From: Spirochaetales bacterium
GTDB lineage: Bacteria; Spirochaetota; Spirochaetia; SPDA01
NCBI GenBank assembly: GCA_004525155.1
Contig: SPDA01000124.1
Location: forward strand, 1 to 6,242
Length of the DNA stretch: 6,242 bases
Direction: 5' to 3'
Both the position numbers and the translations under genes were made by a program. The notes beneath the pieces were generated by a model, which saw only the letters and a list, made by a program, of their open reading frames with translations, had not been told where the DNA came from and searched no databases. Below, piece by piece: positions 1 through 5,232 of this stretch (position 1 is its first letter; the number at the start of each line of letters is the position of its first letter).

Positions 1-204
1 CATCTTGCCTCAATAGCCGTTCGTGCCGATAATCATTTGAAGGTGGAAAAGAAAATTCTGGACAACCGGACCCGGACGGAGGTTGTACGGATTGCAAACG
101 AGCAGAAAGTAAGGGAAATTGCCCGGATGCTTGCTGGAGACAGCAGGGGGGAAGCTTCCCTGGTTCATGCCGAAGAGTTGCTAAAGACCTACGGGTCTGC
201 ATAA
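1..204 (+). CDS. recN: DNA repair protein RecN, C-terminal fragment (5' end outside window)
   Basis: This is the last 67 codons of RecN, the SMC-like ATPase that acts early in double-strand-break repair and recombination in the cytoplasm. The visible part starts at the His-Leu of the family's 'THL' switch segment, which follows the Walker B region. It continues through the usual tail: an 'ADxHLxVEK' strand (residues 10-17), a 'TRTEVVRI' strand, the 'VREIARMLAG' helix (about 37-46) and the closing 'HAEELL' helix, with TAA at 202-204. The Walker A and coiled-coil parts lie to the left of the window. The tail is intact, with no frameshift. The next gene starts 19 bases downstream on the same strand, so the two are probably co-transcribed. 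The family call rests on this characteristic C-terminal pattern. Another SMC-type ATPase is possible but less likely. Confidence 0.88.
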   Translation, partial: HLASIAVRADNHLKVEKKILDNRTRTEVVRIANEQKVREIARMLAGDSRGEASLVHAEELLKTYGSA

Positions 205-211
205 AGAGGAG
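205..211 (+). promoter_or_regulatory. Ribosome binding site candidate for the gene at 224
   Basis: AGAGGAG begins directly after the recN stop codon and lies 12 bases before the TTG start at 224. A second purine run, GAAAGAGG (214-221), is only 2 bases from the TTG and so too close to be ideal. The site sits against the recN stop, which would suit translational coupling. The loose spacing leaves some doubt about the exact start codon. Confidence 0.4.
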
Positions 212-223
212 TGGAAAGAGGCT

Positions 224-1033
224 TTGGGCAAGATCAGCGTAGAGGCGAAAAAACGCTATTTTGAACGTATAACGGAATACAAGAACGTCATCGAGGATAT
301 CCAGCGCAGGGAGAAGAGCCTTATCCTCGTTATACAGACGGATGAAACAGGCGCGGAATATAAAAAACTCATTCTCGCGGACGAAGTTTTAAACCGTGTC
401 TCCTTCTATGTGCTCATGAACGAACTTTCCATGGTGCTCCTTGGTATAAAAAACGAAAATTATTTAAACGATGCCAGGAAGGATATTTATAAAAGTCTTA
501 TCTACCTTGAAGAAGTGGTAACCAATTACATCGACGTGCCTTTTTCCGATTATGAGAAAAACCTTGAAAACATCGAAGGCTTCGGGGAGGACAAGCGGTA
601 TCTGCTCATCCAGAAACTGGGTTATTCCATCCAGGCCCTGGAGGAAAGTTTCGGCGAGAATTCCAAATGGAGATGGTCCTTTGTCGAACTTGAAGGCAGA
701 TACGCGACAATAGCCAAGAATTTCATTAATCTGAAGACATTTGTCGGCGGGATGGACCCCCGGGTTGACGGTTACGAGATTCGCATGGCCCATATCATTC
801 TGGTCAAAAGAATACTGCAGCAGTCCGCGGACCGCTACCGCGAAAAGTACGAGCTTTCCACCAAACGTCTCGATGACTTCAAGCTTGCCATAAGCTACCT
901 GGCCGCCCTGAAAAGGCTCCATATGATTTTAGGCGAAATGGACGAAATCGATGTTATCAAAAAGAAGATAGACGTGTGGAAGGCAAGGCTCGAGGACGAT
1001 CTCCGAACGAAGGAAAAAAACTCGAAATCGTAA
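224..1033 (+). CDS. Conserved-looking hypothetical protein downstream of recN (269 aa, helical)
   Basis: I do not recognise this protein as a named family. It starts with TTG. No ATG, GTG or TTG lies in frame between the recN tail and 224, and the next in-frame candidates lie around position 408, well inside the protein. The 269 residues are soluble in character, with no signal peptide or membrane segment. They are rich in Lys, Glu, Leu and Tyr, and look largely helical. A short strand-like patch 'SLILVIQTDETG' (about residues 32-43) is followed by long charged helices. The C-terminal third (about 190-269) reads as amphipathic, coiled-coil-like helices ending in a very basic tail. The gene follows recN by 19 bases, so an operon is likely, and it converges on cdd with a 55-base gap. 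Codon use looks like the neighbours. Reading-frame length and codon structure support a real gene. A role with RecN would be guesswork from position alone. Confidence 0.8.
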   Translation: MGKISVEAKKRYFERITEYKNVIEDIQRREKSLILVIQTDETGAEYKKLILADEVLNRVSFYVLMNELSMVLLGIKNENYLNDARKDIYKSLIYLEEVVTNYIDVPFSDYEKNLENIEGFGEDKRYLLIQKLGYSIQALEESFGENSKWRWSFVELEGRYATIAKNFINLKTFVGGMDPRVDGYEIRMAHIILVKRILQQSADRYREKYELSTKRLDDFKLAISYLAALKRLHMILGEMDEIDVIKKKIDVWKARLEDDLRTKEKNSKS

Positions 1034-1088
1034 ACCGCATGGATAAGGCTCCGGCAGCCCGTATAGATCAGGTTTCAGTGAACTCTGC
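1034..1088. other. Convergent intergenic gap between the recN-linked hypothetical gene and cdd
   Basis: These 55 bases separate two converging stop codons. The only local symmetry is a 4-base stem, GGCT/AGCC (1047-1059), with a 5-base loop and no T-run on either strand, so no rho-independent terminator is supported. Transcripts from both sides may read into each other or end by Rho. Confidence 0.5.
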
Positions 1089-1496
1089 TTAAGGTTCCCT
1101 GGTTTTGAGATCGTGGAGACTGTCTGCCGGAAGGAGCTCTCCCATGGTGGTCCTCACCACTTTATCCGCGGAACCCTTGTAATAAACAGGAAAATCACCG
1201 GAGGTAAACTCGCTCAAAGCCTGTCTGCAGGCCCCGCAGGGCGATACCGGTTCCCGGGCATCCGGACAGGCCACCGCCAGGGCCGCAAAGTCCTTCCGGC
1301 CTGATGAAATTGCCGTAAAAAGGGCGCTCCGTTCAGCGCAGTTGGTCAGTCCGAAGGACCTGTTTTCCACGTTGGTGCCTGTAATGATACTGCCGTCCTC
1401 AAGAAGGATAGCGGCGCCCACCCTGAAACGCGAATAGGGTGAATATGAATTAAGAGCCGCCTCTTCCGCGGCCTTGAGCAAGGCTTTTTCATCCAT
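1089..1496 (-). CDS. cdd: Cytidine deaminase
   Basis: Deaminates cytidine and deoxycytidine to uridine and deoxyuridine in pyrimidine salvage, in the cytoplasm. The 135 residues match the usual size of the small homotetrameric, zinc-dependent class. Visible active-site parts are the substrate-binding 'NVEN' (42-45), the 'CAE' motif with zinc ligand Cys53 and catalytic Glu55, and 'PCGAC' with zinc ligands Cys87 and Cys90. The C-terminal 'ELLP' element is also typical. I chose the ATG at 1496 because GAGGGGGAG lies 7 bases upstream and the product then starts where the family does. An in-frame ATG at 1514 overlaps the stop of the upstream gene as ATGA but has no Shine-Dalgarno. A still longer frame to 1598 would lie inside that gene. 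It is the second gene of a minus-strand pair with the CoA-binding protein, probably translationally coupled. All catalytic residues are present. Confidence 0.95.
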   Translation of the reverse strand: MDEKALLKAAEEAALNSYSPYSRFRVGAAILLEDGSIITGTNVENRSFGLTNCAERSALFTAISSGRKDFAALAVACPDAREPVSPCGACRQALSEFTSGDFPVYYKGSADKVVRTTMGELLPADSLHDLKTREP

Positions 1497-1503
1497 CGGT
1501 TTT

Positions 1504-1512
1504 CTCCCCCTC
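1504..1512 (-). promoter_or_regulatory. Strong Shine-Dalgarno of cdd
   Basis: On the minus strand GAGGGGGAG precedes the cdd ATG (1496) by 7 bases. It overlaps the TGA stop (1513-1511) of the upstream CoA-binding gene, so a ribosome terminating there would sit on the cdd initiation site. The site decides the cdd start in favour of 1496 over the in-frame ATG at 1514. Confidence 0.75.
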
Positions 1513-1882
1513 ATGCTTTGTCGAACTGGCCGGTTGTAAGGAGCAGAATCGTACAGGCCCGCAGGCAGTGTATGCCCGCATCCGTAAAGATTTTCCACGC
1601 CGTATCGGATTCAGCACCGGGATTGAAAATAATCCGCTCCGGCTGTAAGGCCAGAATATCGGACAACTGCTGTTCCAGATGCTCCCGGTTTACATACAGG
1701 GTTACTGTATGAACGGGCTCCTTTATATCCCGGCAGCTCCTGACAACCGGAATTCCGGCGATGACGCTATGGGCCGGATGGACGGGAATAACCCGGTACC
1801 CCTGTTTCGTAAGGAGGTTCAAGGCTTTATACGAATATCTGTCCTTCTTGGTGCTTGCGCCTACAATGACAACTGTCTTCAT
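1511..1882 (-). CDS. CoA-binding domain protein (YccU-like, CoA_binding_2 type)
   Basis: A 123-residue single-domain Rossmann protein of the succinyl-CoA-synthetase-like CoA-binding family. The family binds CoA or a related nucleotide, but the physiological role of these stand-alone domains is not settled. The sequence shows the first beta strand and glycine turn 'VVIVGAS' (4-10), an 'RYSYKA' helix start (15-20), the 'GYRVIPVHP' strand (28-36), 'GIPVVRS' (43-49), 'VTLYVN' (60-65), the diagnostic 'IIFNPGAE' (84-91) and a late Cys110 in 'RACTILLL'. Length and start fit the family. The ATG at 1882 puts the first strand at residue 4, but no clear Shine-Dalgarno precedes it; a TATAGT hexamer lies 8 bases upstream instead. 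The gene is followed by cdd with a stop-to-start gap of 14 bases, so the two share a transcript. It is divergent from rlmL. The fold assignment is firm and the function is not. Confidence 0.9.
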   Translation of the reverse strand: MKTVVIVGASTKKDRYSYKALNLLTKQGYRVIPVHPAHSVIAGIPVVRSCRDIKEPVHTVTLYVNREHLEQQLSDILALQPERIIFNPGAESDTAWKIFTDAGIHCLRACTILLLTTGQFDKA

Positions 1883-1890
1883 AGCCTAGA

Positions 1891-1896
1891 ACTATA
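1891..1896 (-). promoter_or_regulatory. Putative -10 element for the CoA-binding gene and cdd
   Basis: On the minus strand TATAGT (five of six bases of the sigma-70 -10 consensus) lies 8 bases before the ATG at 1882. A transcript starting 7 bases past the hexamer would begin near 1884, leaving about two untranslated bases. The -35 region is poor; the best alignment near 1914-1920 matches the consensus only weakly. The absence of a Shine-Dalgarno agrees with a near-leaderless start. Confidence 0.35.
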
Positions 1897-1936
1897 CTTA
1901 ATACCACCGGATTGCGCCAGCCTGTTTGCGGGGTGA

Positions 1937-1965
1937 TTGCCTAAATAACGGCATAATACTATAAA
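1937..1965 (+). promoter_or_regulatory. Putative sigma-70-type promoter of rlmL
   Basis: TTGCCT (1937-1942, four of six) and TATAAA (1960-1965, five of six) are separated by exactly 17 bases. This is the best promoter match in the 92-base divergent region. The expected transcript start is about 1972, only some three bases before the ATG at 1975. No Shine-Dalgarno is present there, so the mRNA would be effectively leaderless. Confidence 0.5.
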
Positions 1966-1976
1966 GATATCTATAT
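1961..1976 (+). repeat. Imperfect AT-rich inverted repeat over the rlmL start
   Basis: A perfect 8-base palindrome AGATATCT (1965-1972) is extended by ATA and TAT arms after one mismatch on each side. The repeat overlaps the end of the -10 hexamer, the predicted transcript start and the first bases of the start codon. It could be an operator, but AT-rich sequence produces such symmetry easily, so support is weak. Confidence 0.25.
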
Positions 1977-4107
1977 GGATACGCAGTATGATTTTTTCGC
2001 AGCCGCCGCCGGCGCCACTGAACCGGTTCTTGAAAAAGAACTCATCGATCTCGGCGCCGCGTCCGCAAAACAGACAAAGGGCGGCGTGTTTTTCTCCGGT
2101 GATTTCTCCATGGGATATAAGGCCTGCCTCTGGAGCAGAACCGCAACGAGGATTCTGTTCATTCTTGCGAAAGGGAAGGTCAGAAACCGGGAGGATCTGT
2201 ACAGGCTCGCTTTCAGTATCGATTGGTATAATCACTTTACGCTTAGTGAAACCTTCGCCGTTCACTGCGCTTTTTCGGATGCACAGAACCTCCACACCAA
2301 TTTTACCGCCCTGGTGGTAAAAGATGCGATTGCCGACTATTTCAGAAGGAGACTTGGAAAACGGCCGGATGTCGACTCTGAAAATCCTTCCATAGGGGTG
2401 GAAGTATACATATCACGGGAGGAAGGTGTTATCAGTCTCGATCTGTCAGGGGAGAGCCTGCATAAACGGGGTTACCGTATCGGCGCGGGCCCTGCTCCCA
2501 TAAAGGAACATACGGCGGCGGCGTTTCTGCTCAAATCAGGGTGGCCGCGCATAGCTCAAGGGGGGGGAAGCCTGGTGGATCCCATGTGCGGCGCGGGCAC
2601 CATACTCATAGAAGGGGCCTGGATGGCCTGTCACATAGCGCCCGGATTATTCAGGACGTCCTTCGGGTTTTCCGCGTGGAAACAGCACGACGGGGAATTA
2701 TGGAAAAGGCTCAGGGCGGATGCGGAAAAACGCAAGGAGCTGGGCTTAAGGAACCCGCCGGATATAGCAGGCTTCGATGCCAGCGGGGAGGCTGTGTCCC
2801 TGGCCGTGAAAAACAGTGAGTTCGCGGGTATGGCCTCGATAATCAGGCTGTCCAGAACATCCCTGGACATGCTCGAGGAACGTCACACCGCGGGCATGAA
2901 CCCGGGCCTGGTGGCCGTGAACCCGCCCTACGGTGTGCGCATGGGAGAAGCATCCACCCTGCCGGCCTTGTACGAAACTCTGGGCAGCAGGGCATGGTAT
3001 GTTTTTCCCGGATGGCAGCTTTCGGTTATTACCGGAAACGAAACCCTGGCCGGAAAAATTCCACTTACGCCCTTTAAAACCCACACCCTGTTTAACGGGA
3101 ATCTCCGTTGCTCCGTGCTTCATTACCGCATCGATCAGCCCGAACATCCGGAGGGAAAGGTTTATGCCCCGGGGATAGAGATGTTTCAGAACAGGATACG
3201 AAAAAACCTGAAACAGCTCAAAAAATGGCTGTCGTCGGAAAAAATCAGCTCCTTCCGGGTATACGACGCGGACCTGCCCGAATATGCAGTGGCAATCGAT
3301 TTGTTCGAGTATACCTGGGTCCATGTACAGGAATATGCCGCTCCGAAGGAAATTCCGGAACAAAAAGCGCAGAAAAGGCTTCAGGACGTGACGGACATGA
3401 TCCCTGAGCTTCTCCACGTGAAAAAGGAAAACGTTTTTGTAAAACAGCGCCTCAGGCAGAAGGGAAAAAACCAGTACATGCAGATGGCTTCTGAGGGAGA
3501 ATTTGTCGCGATGGAGGAGGACGGCTTCAAATTCAGGATAAATTTCACGGACCACCTGGATCCCGGTATTTTCCTGGACAACAGGTTTGTCCGCCGCCTC
3601 GTAGGCCGGCAGGCCATGGGAAAGAGGTTTCTTAACCTCTATTGTTATACCGGCACGGCAACGGTTTACGCGGCGGGAGGGGGGGCTGTGTCTTCCGTTT
3701 CCGTAGACACGTCCAACACCTATCTGTCCTGGGCCGAGGAGAACATGAAACTCAACAGACTCGACGGCCCCCTGCACCGGTTTGTCCGCCAGGACAGCAT
3801 GGAATACCTGGACCAGTCTTCCGAAGTCTTCGATCTTGTTTTCGCGGATCCCCCGACATTTTCGAACACCAAAAAGGAGGACAGGGTTTTCGACGTTCAG
3901 AAAGATCACCCTGCCCTTATCGGGAAAATCCTGAAGCGTCTTTCAAAGGACGGACTTCTTGTTTTTTCCACGAACTTCAAAAAATTCGTCCTGGATAAAA
4001 GCGGTTTATCCGGCTGTTCCGTTAAAGACATATCCGCCCAGACGCTGTCCAGCGATTTTACGAGAAACAGGAAAATGCACCACATCTACGCCGTTACAAA
4101 ATTATAA
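1975..4107 (+). CDS. rlmL: Bifunctional 23S rRNA (guanine-N2/N7)-methyltransferase RlmKL
   Basis: Uses S-adenosylmethionine to methylate 23S rRNA. In E. coli the N-terminal half makes m2G2445 and the C-terminal half makes m7G2069, acting on precursor RNA during 50S assembly. The 710 residues match the fused enzyme (about 700 in E. coli). Residues 1 to about 170 are a THUMP-type RNA-binding region opening with the family's 'ATEPVLEKEL' helix. The first methyltransferase has the SAM motif 'DPMCGAG' (202-208), the family's 'APGL..FGFSAWKQHD' block (222-239) and catalytic 'NPPYG' (316-320). The second has 'FLDNR' (533-537), SAM motif 'NLYCYTGTATV' (554-564) and 'ADPPTF' (624-629). Both catalytic sites look intact. 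The ATG at 1975 places the N-terminus as in the family; no Shine-Dalgarno precedes it, but a promoter ends 9 bases upstream. Runs of eight and seven G lie in frame at 2560 and 3679. trpS follows after 48 bases. Confidence 0.93.
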   Translation: MDTQYDFFAAAAGATEPVLEKELIDLGAASAKQTKGGVFFSGDFSMGYKACLWSRTATRILFILAKGKVRNREDLYRLAFSIDWYNHFTLSETFAVHCAFSDAQNLHTNFTALVVKDAIADYFRRRLGKRPDVDSENPSIGVEVYISREEGVISLDLSGESLHKRGYRIGAGPAPIKEHTAAAFLLKSGWPRIAQGGGSLVDPMCGAGTILIEGAWMACHIAPGLFRTSFGFSAWKQHDGELWKRLRADAEKRKELGLRNPPDIAGFDASGEAVSLAVKNSEFAGMASIIRLSRTSLDMLEERHTAGMNPGLVAVNPPYGVRMGEASTLPALYETLGSRAWYVFPGWQLSVITGNETLAGKIPLTPFKTHTLFNGNLRCSVLHYRIDQPEHPEGKVYAPGIEMFQNRIRKNLKQLKKWLSSEKISSFRVYDADLPEYAVAIDLFEYTWVHVQEYAAPKEIPEQKAQKRLQDVTDMIPELLHVKKENVFVKQRLRQKGKNQYMQMASEGEFVAMEEDGFKFRINFTDHLDPGIFLDNRFVRRLVGRQAMGKRFLNLYCYTGTATVYAAGGGAVSSVSVDTSNTYLSWAEENMKLNRLDGPLHRFVRQDSMEYLDQSSEVFDLVFADPPTFSNTKKEDRVFDVQKDHPALIGKILKRLSKDGLLVFSTNFKKFVLDKSGLSGCSVKDISAQTLSSDFTRNRKMHHIYAVTKL
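2560..2567 (+). repeat. Eight-G homopolymer in the first methyltransferase domain of rlmL
   Basis: Eight consecutive G encode part of the glycine-rich stretch 'QGGGS' (residues 195-199), just before the SAM motif at 202. The frame is open in this sequence. A one-base slip would truncate or frameshift the protein before either catalytic centre is complete. Whether it varies cannot be seen from one sequence. Confidence 0.6.
3679..3685 (+). repeat. Seven-G homopolymer in the second methyltransferase domain of rlmL
   Basis: Seven consecutive G lie in the 'AAGGGAV' stretch (residues 566-572), just after the second SAM motif. The coding frame is intact. A slip here would remove the 'ADPPTF' motif of the m7G half while leaving the m2G half whole. 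Confidence 0.55.
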
Positions 4108-4120
4108 TTGCTTTCCGCTC

Positions 4121-4149
4121 TTGAAACCTTTTGTCAACTGTGTATTAAT
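4121..4149 (+). promoter_or_regulatory. Putative promoter of trpS
   Basis: TTGAAA (4121-4126, five of six) is followed after 17 bases by ATTAAT (4144-4149, four of six), preceded by TGT, which resembles an extended -10. TATTAA one base earlier, with a 16-base spacer, is an equal alternative. The expected transcript start falls on the ATG at 4156. The rlmL-trpS gap holds no T-box, attenuator or terminator hairpin that I can see. Confidence 0.42.
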
Positions 4150-4155
4150 GCTGCC

Positions 4156-5226
4156 ATGGAAAAAAAGCGTATTTTAACCGGAGACAGGCCCACGGGAAAG
4201 CTTCACCTGGGTCATTATGTAGGCTCCATTGCCAATAGAGTGAGACTTCAAAACGAGTATGATTGTTTCTTTATCATAGCGGATCTGCACATGCTCACGA
4301 CAAAACCCGCCAGGGAGGATATTGAAGCCATTGCGGACAATGCCAGGGATATTGTCCTCGATTACCTTTCCTGCGGAATAGATCCGGAAAAAGCCACCAT
4401 CTACCTGCAGTCCGCGGTTCAGGAAGTGTACGAAATGAACCTGATCTTCGAAATGCTCGTCACTGTGCCCAGGCTGCAGAGGGTCCCCTCCCTCAAGGAG
4501 ATGGCCCAGGGCGCCAACCTCGCGGAAATGCCCTTCGGTCTGCTCGGCTACCCGGTTCTGCAGGCCGCGGACATCCTCATGCCGAGGGCGCATCTCGTTC
4601 CCGTAGGCAAGGACAACGAATCCCATGTAGAGATTACCAGGGAAATAGCGAGAAGGTTCAACATCATGTACGGGGAGGTGTTTCCCATTCCCGATGTTAT
4701 GGTCGGCGATGTTCCGACCCTCGTGGGCACTGACGGCAACGCTAAAATGTCCAAGTCCCTGGGGAATGCGATCCTGCTGTCCGATGACAGTAAAACCGTC
4801 GAAAAAAAAGTTTTCGGGATGTACACGGATCCTAAAAGGATCAGCGCCGATGTTCCGGGAACGGTGGAAGGAAATCCCGTATTCGTTTATCACGATATTT
4901 TCAACAAGGATAAACAGGAAGTCGAAGACCTGAAAGATCGCTACCGCAGGGGCAGGGTGGGCGACGTGGAAGTGAAGGAAAAGCTAAGCGCCGCTCTCAA
5001 CAGCTTCATGAATCCGCTCCGCGAGCGGAGGGCCTACTACGAATCGGAAAAAGGCCTTGTGGACGAGATAATTTTTCAAGGCACCCTTAAAACGAGGGAG
5101 GAGGCGAAGAAGACCCTGAGCGCCATGAAAAAAGCCATGGGCCTGTCCGGCATCTGGAACCGCATCAGCAGAAAAGCGGAGGAACGGTCCAAAAGAACCG
5201 GGCAGCAGCAGGCAAAGCAGGCCTGA
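4156..5226 (+). CDS. trpS: Tryptophanyl-tRNA synthetase
   Basis: Charges tRNA-Trp with tryptophan using ATP; a cytoplasmic homodimeric class I (Ic) synthetase. The 356-residue product starts with the family signature 'TGDRPTG' (8-14), followed by the HIGH-type motif 'HLGH' (17-20) and, later, the intact 'KMSKS' loop (197-201). The tryptophan-site region 'PFGLLGYPVLQAADIL' and 'VPVGKDNE' are also present. The ATG at 4156 gives the expected N-terminus. An in-frame TTG directly after the rlmL stop (4108) would add 16 residues with no homologous character and has no ribosome site. No Shine-Dalgarno precedes 4156 either. The protein is about 20 residues longer than E. coli TrpS because of a basic, Gln/Lys-rich tail. 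The gene is downstream of rlmL and convergent with the HEAT gene, with 6 bases between stops. A run of eight A (4802-4809) lies in frame. Confidence 0.96.
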   Translation: MEKKRILTGDRPTGKLHLGHYVGSIANRVRLQNEYDCFFIIADLHMLTTKPAREDIEAIADNARDIVLDYLSCGIDPEKATIYLQSAVQEVYEMNLIFEMLVTVPRLQRVPSLKEMAQGANLAEMPFGLLGYPVLQAADILMPRAHLVPVGKDNESHVEITREIARRFNIMYGEVFPIPDVMVGDVPTLVGTDGNAKMSKSLGNAILLSDDSKTVEKKVFGMYTDPKRISADVPGTVEGNPVFVYHDIFNKDKQEVEDLKDRYRRGRVGDVEVKEKLSAALNSFMNPLRERRAYYESEKGLVDEIIFQGTLKTREEAKKTLSAMKKAMGLSGIWNRISRKAEERSKRTGQQQAKQA

Positions 5227-5232
5227 GCCCGT

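Noticed and set aside
1047..1059. Small GGCT/AGCC inverted repeat after the recN-linked gene as a terminator.
   Set aside because: The stem is only 4 bases and has no T-run on either strand.
1809..1818. Perfect-looking plus-strand Shine-Dalgarno (AAGGAGGT) at about 1811.
   Set aside because: It lies antisense inside the CoA-binding gene, with no suitable start codon and no credible plus-strand protein after it.
2746..3909. Long minus-strand frame (387 codons) inside rlmL.
   Set aside because: It lies wholly antisense to rlmL, whose conserved motifs continue across this region. The antisense product shows no recognisable motif and is explained by codon bias of the sense gene.
4108..4155. TTG at 4108, immediately after the rlmL stop, as the trpS start.
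   Set aside because: It would add 16 residues unlike any TrpS N-terminus and has no ribosome site. The ATG at 4156 gives the family N-terminus.
4148..4177. Nine-codon frame (MLPWKKSVF) with one Trp codon overlapping the trpS start, considered as a Trp leader peptide.
   Set aside because: It has a single Trp codon, no tandem Trp, no attenuator hairpin and no ribosome site. Its ATG would lie upstream of the predicted transcript start.
4802..4809. Run of eight A in trpS as a programmed slippage site.
   Set aside because: It encodes ordinary Lys codons in frame, with no overlapping frame or downstream structure. Slippage in an essential synthetase would not make a useful product that I can see.
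4174..4893. Minus-strand frame of 239 codons opposite trpS.
   Set aside because: It overlaps the HLGH and KMSKS regions of an unmistakable TrpS in the other direction, with no motif of its own.
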